A stretch of 64,000 nt of DNA from Cinclus cinclus. Taxonomy: Eukaryota > Chordata > Aves > Passeriformes > Cinclidae. Positions 35,510-49,066 of this stretch are shown one piece after another. The translations under genes were made by a program, and so were the position numbers. Positions within the stretch are counted from its first letter, which is position 1; every line of letters starts with the position of its first letter. The DNA lies in NCBI RefSeq assembly GCF_963662255.1, contig NC_085050.1:24236631-24300630 (forward strand). Reading direction: 5' to 3'. The notes beneath the pieces were generated by a model that saw nothing but the letters and a program-made list of their open reading frames with translations, was not told the DNA's origin and did no database searches.

Positions 35510-38500
35510 TAAATTGTCTTTACAAAGAGTTTTTATGCCTCTTGTTCATTTGTTCTGTCAGAAGTGACATAGAGTTTGCCTAGTCCCATTATTGAAGCTT
35601 GTGCTGTCTTAATAAACTTTCTCACAGTTCTCCCTCAGTCTTTTCCTTACAGGACAGAAAACAAATTTGCAAAGACAATGCCTCATTAATCAGATTGATT
35701 CTATGATATTCACAAAGCAAGAATCACAAAGCAAGCAAAAATAAATATATTCTCTCAAGCATTTTTCTTTCTGCCAGGGACCTTTTGAAAGCTAAGTACT
35801 TTCTAACATATATGTGTTCAACCTCATAAGAAATATAATTTAATTCTAATTTAATATGATTTTATATCAAAGTTCCTATAAGAAAATAACATGATATTGC
35901 TACAGAAAATGTGGTTCTGCTACATTTATATTCCGTTTTTTTCTTTTGATTTTAATATGGTACAAGCTAGCTTATTGTTCATTGAAACACAAATTGCTAT
36001 TCCAGTCACAGCCCACTTCCCCTGTGTATGAAAAAATTAAAAATTTTAGATACTTCATGAAAATAGGTGTCTTCCTTTCCCCACAACTTCCTGAATGCAA
36101 ACATATCTTTACTTCGTAGAAGCGTTTCATATCACATTATTAGAAATCTGCCAAAGAAATAAGGACATGTAATTTTGATAATGTTAAAGCTGGCAAGTAA
36201 GAGCATCACGAAATTTAGATATTATTTCTAAAGAAGGGGAAAACAATAAAATCCACACAAACATATTAGATATCTGTCTGTCTGCTAGATTCCCCATGAT
36301 AATTAAAACTCAAGAAGACTCACTGTTACAGTACTTGCTAACTTCAATTCGTCAGGATGCACTCACAGGAAACTCTTAATCCTCCTTTAAGAAATTGAGA
36401 ACACAAATTGGATTACTAGGCTCTTTATACTCCTTCATTCATATGTCCACAGTCTAACTTTCAGTCAAAGATTAGACTTTATTATGTGGATATTAGAGGG
36501 CATGGTCCCCAGTCCTACCAGAGCTTTTTGGTAGCATACTTTTCAATTTTTCCTCATAGAGGAATAAGCAAGAAAAAGCAGAGAACTTCTGCCTGCAGGT
36601 TACTGCTGTTGATAGAAAAAAGTGTTACCTAACAGTATGCAGTATGTAAGTTTTTTAATATGATGGATGGCAAAGAAGTACATTTTTAGTGAGAGAGAAG
36701 AATTTTTCTGAAAAGTATAATAAAAAATGATATAGGGTTTTGCATCAACAAATATGGATTTTGAAAATAAGTCTCTCTTTTCATTTAAAATCATAGGAAA
36801 GAAAGCTGACAGGACATATGATGTGGGACTAAAAGAGTTATTGACTGTGAGATGCAGATCACAGAGGAGGAGGGGTAAAAGAAAAAATAAATTGAAGTTT
36901 ACCTCATACATTGGCGAGTTGCCTATATTCTATATATGAATAAATAAATAGTGTGAAAAGAAGTTAGTCTGAATTGCATATCCCCGTTAGAGCGATAAGT
37001 TATCTTTTCCTTTAAAATTTGCCTTACTCCTCAGATTATATTTTTAGGATTATTCAGTGAAGGTTTAGTTAAAGCATGATGGTAACTGCAAATAGGGAAA
37101 CATAGGAACAGAGAATTTTAATTATAACACTCTGAAGAAAGGCAAAGTTCCAAATAAACAATGATAGACTTAGAGGAGCTGGTTGGGAAATGGAGTGTGT
37201 GAGGTGTTTATTTAACAGAACATATCTGTTGTAAGGACTCATGCGAGCACTGGACAGGAGGGAGCTCCAATATTTTGGTGTCAGACAGAGAAGACATTAC
37301 AGGCAACAGGAACTGAATTTAATTGCATACAGGTAACTGAGATCACAGTGATCAACAGCATGTGACAGGAGAGTGGGGAATAGCTCCATAATGGATGATA
37401 CCTGCATGTCCTGGCACTCTAAAGAGTGAGTCCTACATTTTTCCATGTATTCACATCCCAGTGAAAACTAAAGAGAAGTCAATGAAAGCCAGTGAAAGTA
37501 GAGACCAAAAGTGCCACCAACCATTTTATAGAGAAAATTATATAACTTTGTGTTAAAACAGTCCCCAGGATATATCCTTTCTGGGCAGCATGAAGGAAAA
37601 CATCTGTTGCAGAGAGTGCAAAAGCTCTGCATTCAGAGGGTGTTCAATCTTTTATGCTCAATTTGGTCTTTTATGCATATTATGGGACATTTTTAGTGCT
37701 ACCTCACATAAACTGTGTCTCCCTTGTGGAATCTCACACTGGGGTAGGTTATTGGAAGCCAACAGACATTACAGTGGTAATTCCAGCTGAGACAGAGTAA
37801 TGGCACCACATTATGAACCAATAACAGGATGCTAATGTTTGTAGTATGCTCTTGCAGTGCATAATAATGAAGGGGAAGTAAAAGATTAGAATCAATCCTT
37901 AATTAGGCAGATGACTTTCTGATTCTCACAAACACTGCAACTTGCTCAGAACTTGAGCACTGACTCAGAGTTTTTGCAGCATTTCTGCCCTAGAATGCCC
38001 AGGTCCCTAGCAAGCAGTATTGCAGGATCTGTATGCTTTAGCTTTTACCGAATGAAGCCACCTGAGCCTCTAAGCAGATTTTCCAATCCTTTGGATTTGC
38101 ATACAGTTTTATTCCTGTAGTGCCAGTGATCTTATGCCATTTGGCAGCACTCACTGCTGTGGTGAACACATGTCATGATTTCAGCAGAGTGAGAATGGCA
38201 ATGAAAAAGAAAAATGCTGGCATTTGGGGAGCAGTCAGATTACTTTTGATCACTGTGAGGAAACAGACACGATGTTTCAGACACTAATGAAAAATATTTT
38301 AGTATATCCTCTAAAGTTTTACATAGAAAATGTTGAGAACCTCCCCAGAATAGTTCATGACTAGCTGCAGGACACCTTGGGGTAGGGGGGAGGAGGGGGC
38401 AGTGTTTAAATCAACCCCTTGCATTATATCCAGTGTTAATAGCAGCCACAAGGATGCCATGAATGAACCTCTTTTTTCCTCTTGTAAAGCCTGAATATTG

Positions 38501-38673
38501 TGCTTTAGCCATATGTGGATGAGGAAATGATAAAATAAACAAACATATGGAATGATTAAACCTGCTACAGTACTTACTGGCCCAAATTCCATTCTGCTGC
38601 CAAGTGGCATCCATCAGCATTTATAGCAGAAATGGAGAGTGAAGTTGGGCTCCTCAAAGCTGAGCTGCAGAAG

Positions 38674-38701
38674 GTGTTTTTTTGTTTTTTTGTTTTTTTT
38701 A
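38674..38701. repeat. (GTTTTTTT)n low-complexity tract
   Basis: T runs separated by single G in an 8-base rhythm. No attached element recognised. Confidence 0.8.
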
Positions 38702-41700
38702 ATTGGCAAATTTTTTTGGTTATAAGAATCTTGCATAAGACTTCCGTGTGTGCTCTCAGATTCAGCTATACCAGCTTCTTAGTCCATTAAGCTCAATGTC
38801 CCTGCTTTTATAGATGTGGTGTAAGGTTCGGAAACACTTAAAAACAAATCTATAAAACATATTAGAACCTGAAGATGAGAAACACTCTACATGGAGCATG
38901 TTCATCAGTCAGTGTCTTCAAGCACCTGTGACAGCTGAGTGCTTGCCAGGCCAGCATGTACAGCACAAAAGACATAGGAGTTAAGTGAGGCAGGGAAGCA
39001 GAGCAGCCAAGAGAAAGCTGTCCATTTGGCATTTCCTGATCTATATGCTTATATTGGGAACTCCTTAATTTAAAATGTTATTTGAAGCTCCCCTGCTGAA
39101 GCCTCTGGGTCTTCCGAGAAATGAATGGAAATAGATTTTAAATGGTAATCTTAATTGGCTAGGAATTATTAAATAAATTATTTGTATTTTCTATAGATAG
39201 GCATATTTTTTCTCTCAGAATAAACATCTGCTATCAATCCTCCCAGTTTGCTATTTACTGCCTGCTCACAGGTCAGGTCAACAAATTCAATTTTTTTGAT
39301 GTCCGATCATGATTTTAGGTCATTTAATTAAGGGCAATAAGGAAGTTGCTAGAAATGTGAGCACATTCCAGGTCAATTCATTAAGTTTTATAATTCTTCT
39401 GAAGTTTAAATTTAACACTTTTCTGCTGAATTACAACTCTAATTAATTATCTTCTATGCTACTCATCAAAAGGACTCTTCTTCTCCTATCTTAACCTGCT
39501 AATAAATGTCAGTGTTTGTGAAGAGAATGGTGCCAGATTCTCATTTGCACTAAGGTTCTTCACAATGAATGACAGTAAAAGAGGCCTATTAGGGGTGTAA
39601 GATGCTTCTTCTCCAGTTCTAAAAATCTCTACTGATAGAATGGGCAGCTGTTCTGGCAGTGTCTAAATGAGCAAAGAGATAAGATTTTGTGAGTAGAAAA
39701 GCAAACAAGCAGTGAATGATAAATGCTGGTTCTATGATTTAGAACTCATTAAATGTAAATGCACTATATTTTATTTGCTAAACTGTTCATTTATTACAAT
39801 AGGAATAAGTTTTTTCTCCATAACCCTAAGGACATGCCTAATGCTCTCCCTGTTGATAAGACTTTTTAAGCCCATATTTTTTCTTCCACCAGCTCCACTG
39901 CTTTTAAGGCAGTCTTAGCAGTTACATCAATTGAAGGGGAGCGGGGCAGAGCAGCAAATTTTTGTTGCTGTTACTCTGACAAACTCTGACAAGGTATTTC
40001 CAGAAGCATGCTGACATTTTATCGTCCTCTGGACTATTGTATTCTGAAAGAAGGGCTATATTTTGTGGGTAGTTACTTCCAATACACAGAGTTAGAGCTT
40101 CATTGCTGTCCTGTATTAGTTGAAGCACATAATCTATTTGTCCCAAACAAAATTATTACGAGCTGTTTCAAATGCAAGGAAGTAGAAATGAGCAGTAAGC
40201 AGAACTGTCCAATGCAGATATTTGCAGAGCTTCTGCTCTTGATCTGAAAAATATAGAAAACTTACAGGAAAGAGATTACTTCTAATCAGCCACAATTGTA
40301 ATGAGAGACATCATTGTTGTTCCTGCATTTTTGTGAATATTCCTTTGTATTTTTTTTACTACTTTAGTATTTCAATCTTATTGTTCTTCCTAAGAACATA
40401 TCTAGTCAAACAGCTGCTGTATGCATATCCACTGCTAGGAACCATGGTGGCTTCCTGGGAAACAGCAGTGCAGGAATGGGCAGCCAGAACTTGCCCTAGC
40501 CAGGGAGCAGAGCAACCAGGGCACAGGGACAGCCCTGGCCCTGAGCAGTGTGCACCTCCCTGGGGATGGAGATGGACAGAGGTCAGGACATCAGTCCACA
40601 ACTGGGGAGCTATAAAGAGGCAGACTGGCAGCTTTGGTTGCAACCCACACATCCTAAACTTCTTTCAAACTGGAACTTACCTGCTACCTAAACCTTTAGC
40701 TATTTGTCCATCCATCATCACCTACCTACCCAAATGCTGCAACCTGAGTTCACACCAAACAGTCACACCCCAGGTCTTGTAGACAGGAACCATCCCCAGC
40801 TCATCCAGCAGAACATTTGGACAGTCACATTTGTCACATCCTGGAACTGCTTTGTTGCTCTGGATTCCCCTGAAATACTTTTTTTAGCTTTCTTTTCAAT
40901 GGGGTGAGTGACACAACTATTATACTGCCAGGGACGTCTCAGTTAGTGGCGTTAGAGCTGAGCAGGCAGCTGCTCCTCATCATGAATCTGTGTCCAACTG
41001 CAATGCAGACAGTCAAAAGGTAGCTGGTGAAGAAATCACCATGAGCTTCTGGGAAAGGAAGGGAAAGGCAAGGTCTGTTTCCCATTCCACCCTCATCATT
41101 GCCTTACTGAGCTTACTTACTGCTTTGTTTCGTGGTCTTGACTCCAATCTAAATTCCTTTTTGCAGCCTCTCACAAATGGCAGAGGTGCTCCTGGCTTCC
41201 CCCCAGTGAATATGCTGATGATTCTCACCTCAGCCTAGGAAAATCATAGTCTCTGAGCACACTCTGCCTGCTTCTGCTCCCTCCAGGATGCTCCTCAGCC
41301 ACTGTCTCATGCAGGAATTGTGGTGAGGGGGGAGAGCGCAGACCCAGCTGGTGTAGGGGCTGTAAGTGCTCTCATCCTGCAGCTCTGTTCCCTGCAAGTT
41401 CAGGGAAAGGCAAGATCAGTTTATTGCCACCACCACCTGTACTCTTCTTGGCAAGGAGCCACACATCTGCAGGTTCCTGTGTCAGCATGGATGTTGTTAA
41501 AGGCTCCTCCTCGGGGGCAGCACCTCGCTGCATCTTGGGGGTTCACTGCATGGTTGACACAAGTTACTGTGTGATCTTCCACTGCCCTCTCCACATTTCC
41601 CACTAGCTCTGTCTTATTTTTATGCAAGGAGAGTCAAAGTTGGCTTCAAGCCCAGATTTGCAGCTGGTGTCTCTAGAAGAAAGCTTACAGAGGGAAAAAA

Positions 41701-42176
41701 AGCCACAAACCAGTAAACAAATAACCCAAATTCCATGCTGAATCTGCAGACTGTGCAGTTGGCTTCATTCTGCCTTATCAGAGGTAAAGGGAGAGACTGA
41801 GAGGAGGTAAAGGCTTTAAGTATTTTCTCCTATGATGGGGAGAGCAGCAGTAGTTGCTCTCTCTCTTCCACTGGTGTCTAATAAACTGAGAATCCCAGGC
41901 AGAAGCAATGCTTTTAGCAATGCCATGCAGTGCAGGAGATAGAGCCTGTCAAAGGAGAAAGAAAATAGGAATTTGCTGTGATGGCTTAGAGAAAATACAC
42001 TCTGCCACTGAGAGAAAATATCCCTACTGCCAGAAATGTCTCTCTCTTTCAAAAAACTTTCAGAAGAAGTAGCCGATTTTCCCACCTGAATTGCATACAG
42101 AAACACACAGCAGAGAAGGTACAGATTGGGCTGTTCTCCAAAAAGGAGAATGCACCTTTTCTACCAGCACTGCACT

Positions 42177-42273
42177 TGGTAACATTAGGGCAATGCAATG
42201 TTAAGTGTATTGCAATGTTAAATGCAATGTAATGTTGGGTAACATAAGTGCAATGCAATTACAACGTTAAGTG
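42177..42273. repeat. Degenerate tandem array of GCAATG/TTAA motifs
   Basis: About 95 bases in which GGTAACAT, GCAATGCAAT and GTTAAGTG recur: 42179-42208, then TTGCAATGTTAAATGCAATG, then 42238-42273. It looks like a decayed minisatellite of two main units with a shorter one between. Confidence 0.7.
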
Positions 42274-45054
42274 GTGAAACAATTAATGGCACTGATGGGT
42301 CAGCAAATTGTTTCAGACAAGTGCCTTTGACAGAGTCTGGGCAGCACCTTTTCAGGTTTTCCTTTGAGAAATTTTGGGTGGAAGATCTGTTACAAAGACC
42401 AGAAAAGTGCACCTCCAGCCACCTACTCCAGTACTGCCTGATGAATGGATCTGGAGAACTCAGATGTGTGGCATCAAGATGGAGAGACTCTGCCATGAAC
42501 CTCTGGAAACATCTGGGTCTCCATTCTTTCAGACAGATGAGATTTCATGTTCCTTTTAAAAATTGTTTAACCAGTCTTTCTGAGGAACATGGTGCTGTTC
42601 CATCTACCCTTCTTCCATGAGCTAAGATTCCCTGGCTACCAGCTGCATCAGAATATTGCTCTGTACCACTAGCACTTGAACAGATGGTAAACTTAAGGGT
42701 TCAGTTTTAAGGCATTAATCCTACAATTGGATAGCCATGGACAAAAACCCAATTCATATGAATAGGTCTTTGGCAAAGCACAGGATCTTACTTAAACATT
42801 AAGGTTTCAGGGACAAGGCTTGTGAGGAAATGCCCTTGGCCATCCAGAAGCTTTCCTCCTTTTTACCTGGCAGGGAAAAAAACATGCTAAAACATGACCA
42901 AACTTCACAGCTATCATACACCAACCAGAATCTTCTGTAGGGGAATTGGTTGTACATGAGAACTTTTTTTTCACTTTTGCATTCTCATTATATGATTTCT
43001 AAGTTAGTTAATCACACAGTTGATGAGCAAACAATAGAGCAAAGTAATTTGATAAGTTTTACAAATATGAAGGTGTCAAAAAGGAAGATGGGTAATTAGG
43101 AAGATTTGGTACAGAAAAAAGACATGCTCCAGACATGACTTGATTTAATTCACAGGGGGTTTCAGTGATGTAAAAGAAAAAAAGAATATGATGAGATTGT
43201 GATTATACCCCACACTGTAATAAAATTTAAACAGAAACATCCTAAAGAATACCAATAGGAATTAAAATCTCCTTGCATTTATCTTACATTCATTTCAATG
43301 GTCCCAGTTCTTGTTTTGCCATTTTCAATTGTCTTGGGACAGGAGACAAGTCTTTATGCTTAACTGTACACCATTAAACATGCACCTCATGCAAAATAAG
43401 TATAAAAGTAAATCATGACAGGCACTCTGGGATATTGAGTAAATCAGCACACACCTCCTGCATAAATAGTCATTCATATTGAATATCCAGGGATGACTGA
43501 GGAATCTGAAGAATATGACGCATCTTCAGACCTGTGAGAAAGCATCAACCGGATAATCACGTAAGCATGTGACAGCTTAAGACCCTGGTATCTTACAGCT
43601 GAAAAGAATCCTTTGATCATTTAATGGTTACAGTAAATACAAGATATAGTTCTAGACATGGGCCCCACATAATAAGGCAGTTTCGCCGAAATTTTCTGCA
43701 GTCAAGATCATGATGGGATATACCACACATGCAAAAAACATATTTGTGGTAGCAATATATTGCACTTGCACCACTGTTAAGCAATGATCCATGAACTTAC
43801 ATCTATGCTTCCTAAGATGGGGCACTGATGTGGTTCTAGAGATGAGGCCCTTGATGACTGCTATGAATTCAAGCAGGATCTCGGCTCCTGAGCACCAGCT
43901 GGGAGCAATTCAGTGATCTGGGAGCATCAGTTCACAGGATGGCCATCAGCAGATCATCAAGATAATCATGTGGGGATGATGAATTTAAAGCACATAAAGA
44001 TTGCATTGCTCCCCAGGTACTTGAAGATGGGAGGAAACTACTCAAATCACTTTCAAATCTATGGAGAAGTTTTTTGGTTTTTTTCCTCTCTCTTTTAAAT
44101 CCTTTTCTTGATTTAATTTCCTTCTCTTTCCTCCATGGCAGTTTCACTGGGTGTGAAGACTTACATAACGACAGATAGGATTTTAGAAAATTTCTTTTCA
44201 GAAACACTGATGTACAGCTAATTTATTGAAAGCTTGTATGTGCAAGAGTTCTCATTTCTGTACCTGACAGAGCAGCATCATTACTTGCCTCCTGCTGAGA
44301 TGCCTATCACAGATTGGCTCAGAAAATTGCTGTTTACCACTGTCTGAGAATAAGTCAGACTCATAATGAGTATTAAAACATAGTTCTTGTCAGACAAACT
44401 TGATTCATTACTCCTTTCAAATGCACTACAGAATTAGTGGATGAAAGGAATGGGACAGCATAATAATTCCTGATTTCAATGTCAAGAAAGCTTACTTGTA
44501 AAATTAATTCAAATTGATTTGGAGTGGAAGTAGGAAGCTGTGGTTAAAGATGATGATAGGTCTTACTGAGATGAGGTGAAGGGCATAGGTATCACTGCAG
44601 AGGTAATATGAGTTTCTCAGAAACAATAGAAAAAAAAAGTTACATGTTCAAGTCTCAGTAAATGCCACAGGGAATCTGGGATCTCTGTGTTCCTTTGAAG
44701 GTTTCTTTCATATGTTTTGTTTGCCGTCTTCTCAAAGTTAAAGTAAATGAAATGTTCATGAGATCTGATTTAGAAAAAAAAAAAAGACAGACTTGAAAGT
44801 AATTAGAAACATAGAGAACAGTAAAGTATGACTGAAAATTTGAAGAAAGTGGCCTGGTTAGAAAAAAATTTAAATCTGGCTGTATATTTCCAGAAAAAAA
44901 GTTATAGGGGTGAAAAAAAACCAAAAGTGACATAATTTGCAATATAAAAACAATTAATAATTCTGTGTTTTATGTATGGAAACATCCCATCACATTGAAG
45001 GAAGGGAATAATCTTTTTTCCTACCTTTGTCCTTCCATTACATACCAAAACTAG

Positions 45055-45164
45055 AATATGTGGATCCTCTTTCCCAAAACACTATTGAACAGTTGGAAGA
45101 AGTTCAAGAAGAGTCATGCAATGTATTTGAAACAACAATCCTAAAATTGCTATGGAAGTTTCAG
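45055..45164 (+). other. Weak candidate internal exon, 110 bp
   Basis: A pyrimidine-rich run (TTTTTTCCTACCTTTGTCC) precedes an AG at 45053-45054. The open segment ends TTTCAG before GTAACT, a near-ideal donor. In frame it reads YVDPLSQNTIEQLEEVQEES and ends in LLWKFQ, acidic then hydrophobic. The frame stays open past the donor to 45317, so splicing is not required to explain it. No protein family was recognised and no partner exon was found nearby on this strand. Confidence 0.25.
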
Positions 45165-47786
45165 GTAACTGTTCCCATACATTTAGTGACTTTAGTGACA
45201 AAAATAGAAGTCAAGCCTATGTTTTCATCAGCGACCAAGCAGGTGCTCTTTAATTTTTACATGAGGGCATTCTGGATTGGCATCATAAAACCTGTGAAAG
45301 AGCAACTTTTTTCCTGAAGACTGGTCTTAGTTCTGCAAGATGGTGAAAGTAAGTTTGCCCTTGGCAGAGGATACACAAGGGCCCCTCATCCCTCCTGCTA
45401 CAGAGACAGAAGCATCACATGACATGTCCTGGAGGGGCTGGGGCTTTAAATCCTTTGGGATGCCTCCAATTCCACAGTGACATGGAGGACTACTTTTATC
45501 CCTGTCTTCTTTAAACTCATTTCTCAACTGTATGGCAGGTGTTCAATCACTCAGCAGTCACCTAAACTGCTCATGTCAGAAGCTAACTAATGTAATTTGA
45601 ATTAGGGGTGGGTATAAATCAGAACAATTCAGGGCCACACTGTCAGTGACTATTTTGTGCTGCATTGAAGCTGCATTGAATCAAATGTTGCCTTCAATGG
45701 AAAAGTGACACCATATGAAACGCACAATTCACTTAAATAGGAAGAGAAACAGGGAATAAAGCTTTTAAGGATCATTGATTGATAGTTTTCACAATTCCTC
45801 CTAGGATACACTAGCAATCCAGTAGGGATGAAAAATATTGTATCAGGTATTGCCTGCTGTCAAAACTTTACATTTATTATGCACAGTATATATTTATGAA
45901 GAAAACAATCTTTCTGCAATATATCAGGAGGAATCTAAGTTTGGAGCACATTATCAATTGATTGGTACGAAAATAATGAATTGCATGCATGCTAAGCAGA
46001 TAAGAGGAGAAATGATAGTATTTCAGAATTAAATGTTGTTTTGGAATCTGGAAAGATTATTTATTTCCTATTTATGATTTCCATTCCTTTTATGTATATT
46101 TAATTTAATTCTTGTTACTGGTATCTGTTCTGGGGTGACTGCTTGCTAAAAATCACACTGCAATGTAATTGAAATACTTAACATGCTCACTGCTAGAACT
46201 TCATCTGGCTATGAAGGATTATATGAACTAGGGTCTTAGAAACTAATTCCATCAAGCTATTTCTACATTTCCCTTTTATGTATATAAAAGAACATTAAGT
46301 AATGTTAACATGATGAAGAAACAGAAATTGTAAAAGGCAATGCAACATAGAGATATGGATATTCCCACTATTTACATCTGGTCTATTATTGTTTTTCATA
46401 ATTCATTTTCCTTATTATCTGAGGAGAAGAGATGGCCCGGTAAGAAGAGGAAGAGTCCTTAGGGGAGGAGAAAATTCTCAAATACTTTTTCTGTTATATT
46501 CATCGCTAACTGTGTTGAGTCCATTTGTGCTTTTCCCCAATGTGCCTTACACAGTCTAATGCCTGCAGCTGAGGACTGCCAGGGTGCCAGGCTCCAAACA
46601 GATGGGAACACAGTTGGTGCTGAGTTTCTCTTCTGGGCACCATTTGTACTCTGTTTTCACAGCACCCCATTTCATGCTGTCACAAGCCCAATTTCAAAGA
46701 AGGAAGAATGTGCTAAAGCAGGAGAGATTGCCATCTTCTGCTATGGTTCTACACATAATACTGGGATTTGGTCCCATTGAATGGCTGTTTTCTGTGCAAA
46801 CGGTAATGATCCACCAGAATAAAACAGGAATCCCACTTCAGATAGTGATGCAAGGTGTTGTGGTATGAAGGCAAGTATTCACTACAGCAGCCTGCAACAA
46901 CTGTATATCCCCATGAATGGGTGTACAGTGTGAGGAGGAGCTCTCCCAGCTCTTACCAGCACCATCATCTCTGAACTGGGGTGTCCAATTTAGCTGCAGT
47001 ACCAACACACAGCAGGTGTAGGTGGCCAACAGGACACTGACTGCATCAGTGGTTCATTTGTCAGTGGATAATGTGTTTGTAGCTTGTTTCACTGGAGGAC
47101 TGGTCTTTGCTAAAGGAATGTGCCACCTGGTAGTCTGAAACAGAACACAAGCTGTAGGGCAATGTGACTTTGCCTTCCAGCTTGTGCTTTATGGCATCTT
47201 CTTGCCAGCAGAGCTGACATTATTCAAACCAGTAGCACTACCAATGTGTCCTGCTTCCCCCACCAGTTCCCAGTGTAGTCTACTCTCTTCTGAATTTGAC
47301 TACTTTGACTAAGTTCTTGAATAAAAGTGACTGTATGGATGTCCATGGTAACAATGAAAAAGAGAGGGGCAGAGTAGAAAATATGAAAGAGGTTGAAAAT
47401 ATCTTCTAGATAAGAGATTGTGGAAAATAAGAAACTACTTGCTGGTCTGTAATATATAAACTGAAGTAATGTGCAAATGCTATTTTTATGATGAGCCACA
47501 CCAGTGGTGCAATCCTGCAGAAACCTGAAGATTTGATAATTTCTGATCATCCCAAAGAGCCTGGTTCAGGACATGAGTCACTTGTAAAAGGAACCCAACA
47601 TTGCCCTCTCATTACTAATTTGGGTTTTCCACCTCCAGTAGGAAGTATATTTTTAAATACCATTACTTGAACAAAGACAACATTAGCAAGTCAAACGATA
47701 TTGCATAAGCACTATTTTTTTTACAGGAGGCCATATTCATTTTATGCAATTGATCATATTTTATTCATTCAAAAGAAATTAAAGTG

Positions 47787-47811
47787 AATTCTAAAATTCT
47801 ATTTTAGAATT
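47787..47811. repeat. Inverted repeat, 11-base arms
   Basis: AATTCTAAAAT (47787-47797), spacer TCT, ATTTTAGAATT (47801-47811). Confidence 0.93.
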
Positions 47812-48509
47812 AATTTCAGTTATTCTAAGACTTGAAAATTTTTGTTAATGAAATAATCCTTCAGTAATAGACTAGTCCAGCATGTCATTCTGATCTTTTG
47901 TTCACACAATTTAAAGTGTAAACATCACTGTATGGCAAAACTGCATCTCTAGACCCCATCATTCACTTGGAAAACTGGTGCATGCAACATCTGTGGTGAG
48001 AGCTTAAAATTCAATAGTTTAGCGAATAAATATGGGCAATAATAACATCATTACTTTGGCATCAGTTTCTAATTCACTTCTCTCATGAAATTTTATCTTA
48101 ACTGGGAGATTACTTATAAAGGAAGATTTTATTTTTATCAGTTTCAAATCTTTAATCTAGACTATACCATTCTATATTTCTGGATGTGTCAAATATTAAG
48201 AATTAAACTCATTGGAAAAACATAATGGGATATGTATTCCATGTTGAATTCGCAATAAGACCATAATGTAAGGAATTAATGTTGATTTAGAAAGAAAATC
48301 TGCTAAAGCAAGAATTCTATTTTTTTAAGAATTGCTTTCCTTCGAGAAATGTGTTTGCTTAATTTACATATTAAATTACTTCTTTGAATTTTTTCCTTAT
48401 TTAAATATTAAAATTATTTTTATCAAAGCAATTATCACTTAAATCTACCACTATATTACTCACAAAAACCTACCTAGTCTTTAATTACACTAAACTAAAT
48501 TTGCATCCA

Positions 48510-49066
48510 TCTTTGAAAAGGATGGAAAGAGGATCCTGGGAACTACTGGCTTGTCAGGCTCACCTCTGTGTCTGGGAAGGTCATGGAACAGATCCTCTTA
48601 GAAGCTGTGCTAGGGCAGCCAGCACAGGTTCAGAGAGGGAAAGTCCTGGTCCTGCCTGAACAATCCCGTGACCTTCTATGATGGAGTGACTGCAGCAGTG
48701 GACAGAGAAGAGCTGCAGATCTACCTGTATTTATGAAAGGCCTTTGACATAGTCCCCACAACATCCTCCCCTCTCAACTGGAGAGACACAGATATGATAA
48801 TAAGAAAATACAAGATTATAAGAAAGATGCAGACAGATATTTAGTAGGGCCTGATGTGAAATGAAAAGGCTTAATGGTTTTAAATTAAGAGGGTAGATTC
48901 AGACTAGTTATGAATGGGATGTTTTTTATCATGAGGGGAGTGAGACTCTGCAGCAGGTCTCTGAGGAACCTGATTTAGTTCAAGATGTCTGTGATCATTG
49001 CAGGAGGGTTGGACAAGATGACCTTCAAAAGGTCCCTTCCAACCCAAACCATTTTATGATTATAAT
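48510..49066 (+). mobile_element. CR1 LINE remnant with internal deletion
   Basis: The left part (about 48510-48790) is plus-strand CR1 ORF2 from the reverse transcriptase region: GGATCCTGGGAACTACTGGC, then GGTCATGGAACAGATCCTC and a decayed KAFDIV motif where a stop replaces a conserved residue. The sequence then jumps to the 3' part (about 48860-49066) with GGTTTTAAATTAAGAGGGTA and the CR1 3' end AAGGTCCCTTCCAACCCAAA, finishing near TTTTATGATTATAATTG. The missing middle shows an internal deletion. Frames are broken throughout. Confidence 0.93.

Larger units (their letters stand above)
29391..48509. other. Long gene desert with small repeats
   Basis: About 19 kb of mainly AT-rich DNA holding the (TA)n tract, the 23-bp tandem, the 42177 array and the inverted repeat at 47787. 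A GC-richer stretch at about 40440-41660 contains many overlapping short frames on both strands with no recognised protein. A smaller one lies at 46420-47230. Confidence 0.5.

Noticed and set aside
40333..40782. 149-codon plus-strand frame
   Set aside because: Overlaps another open frame on the opposite strand, no family recognised, and composition follows local GC content.
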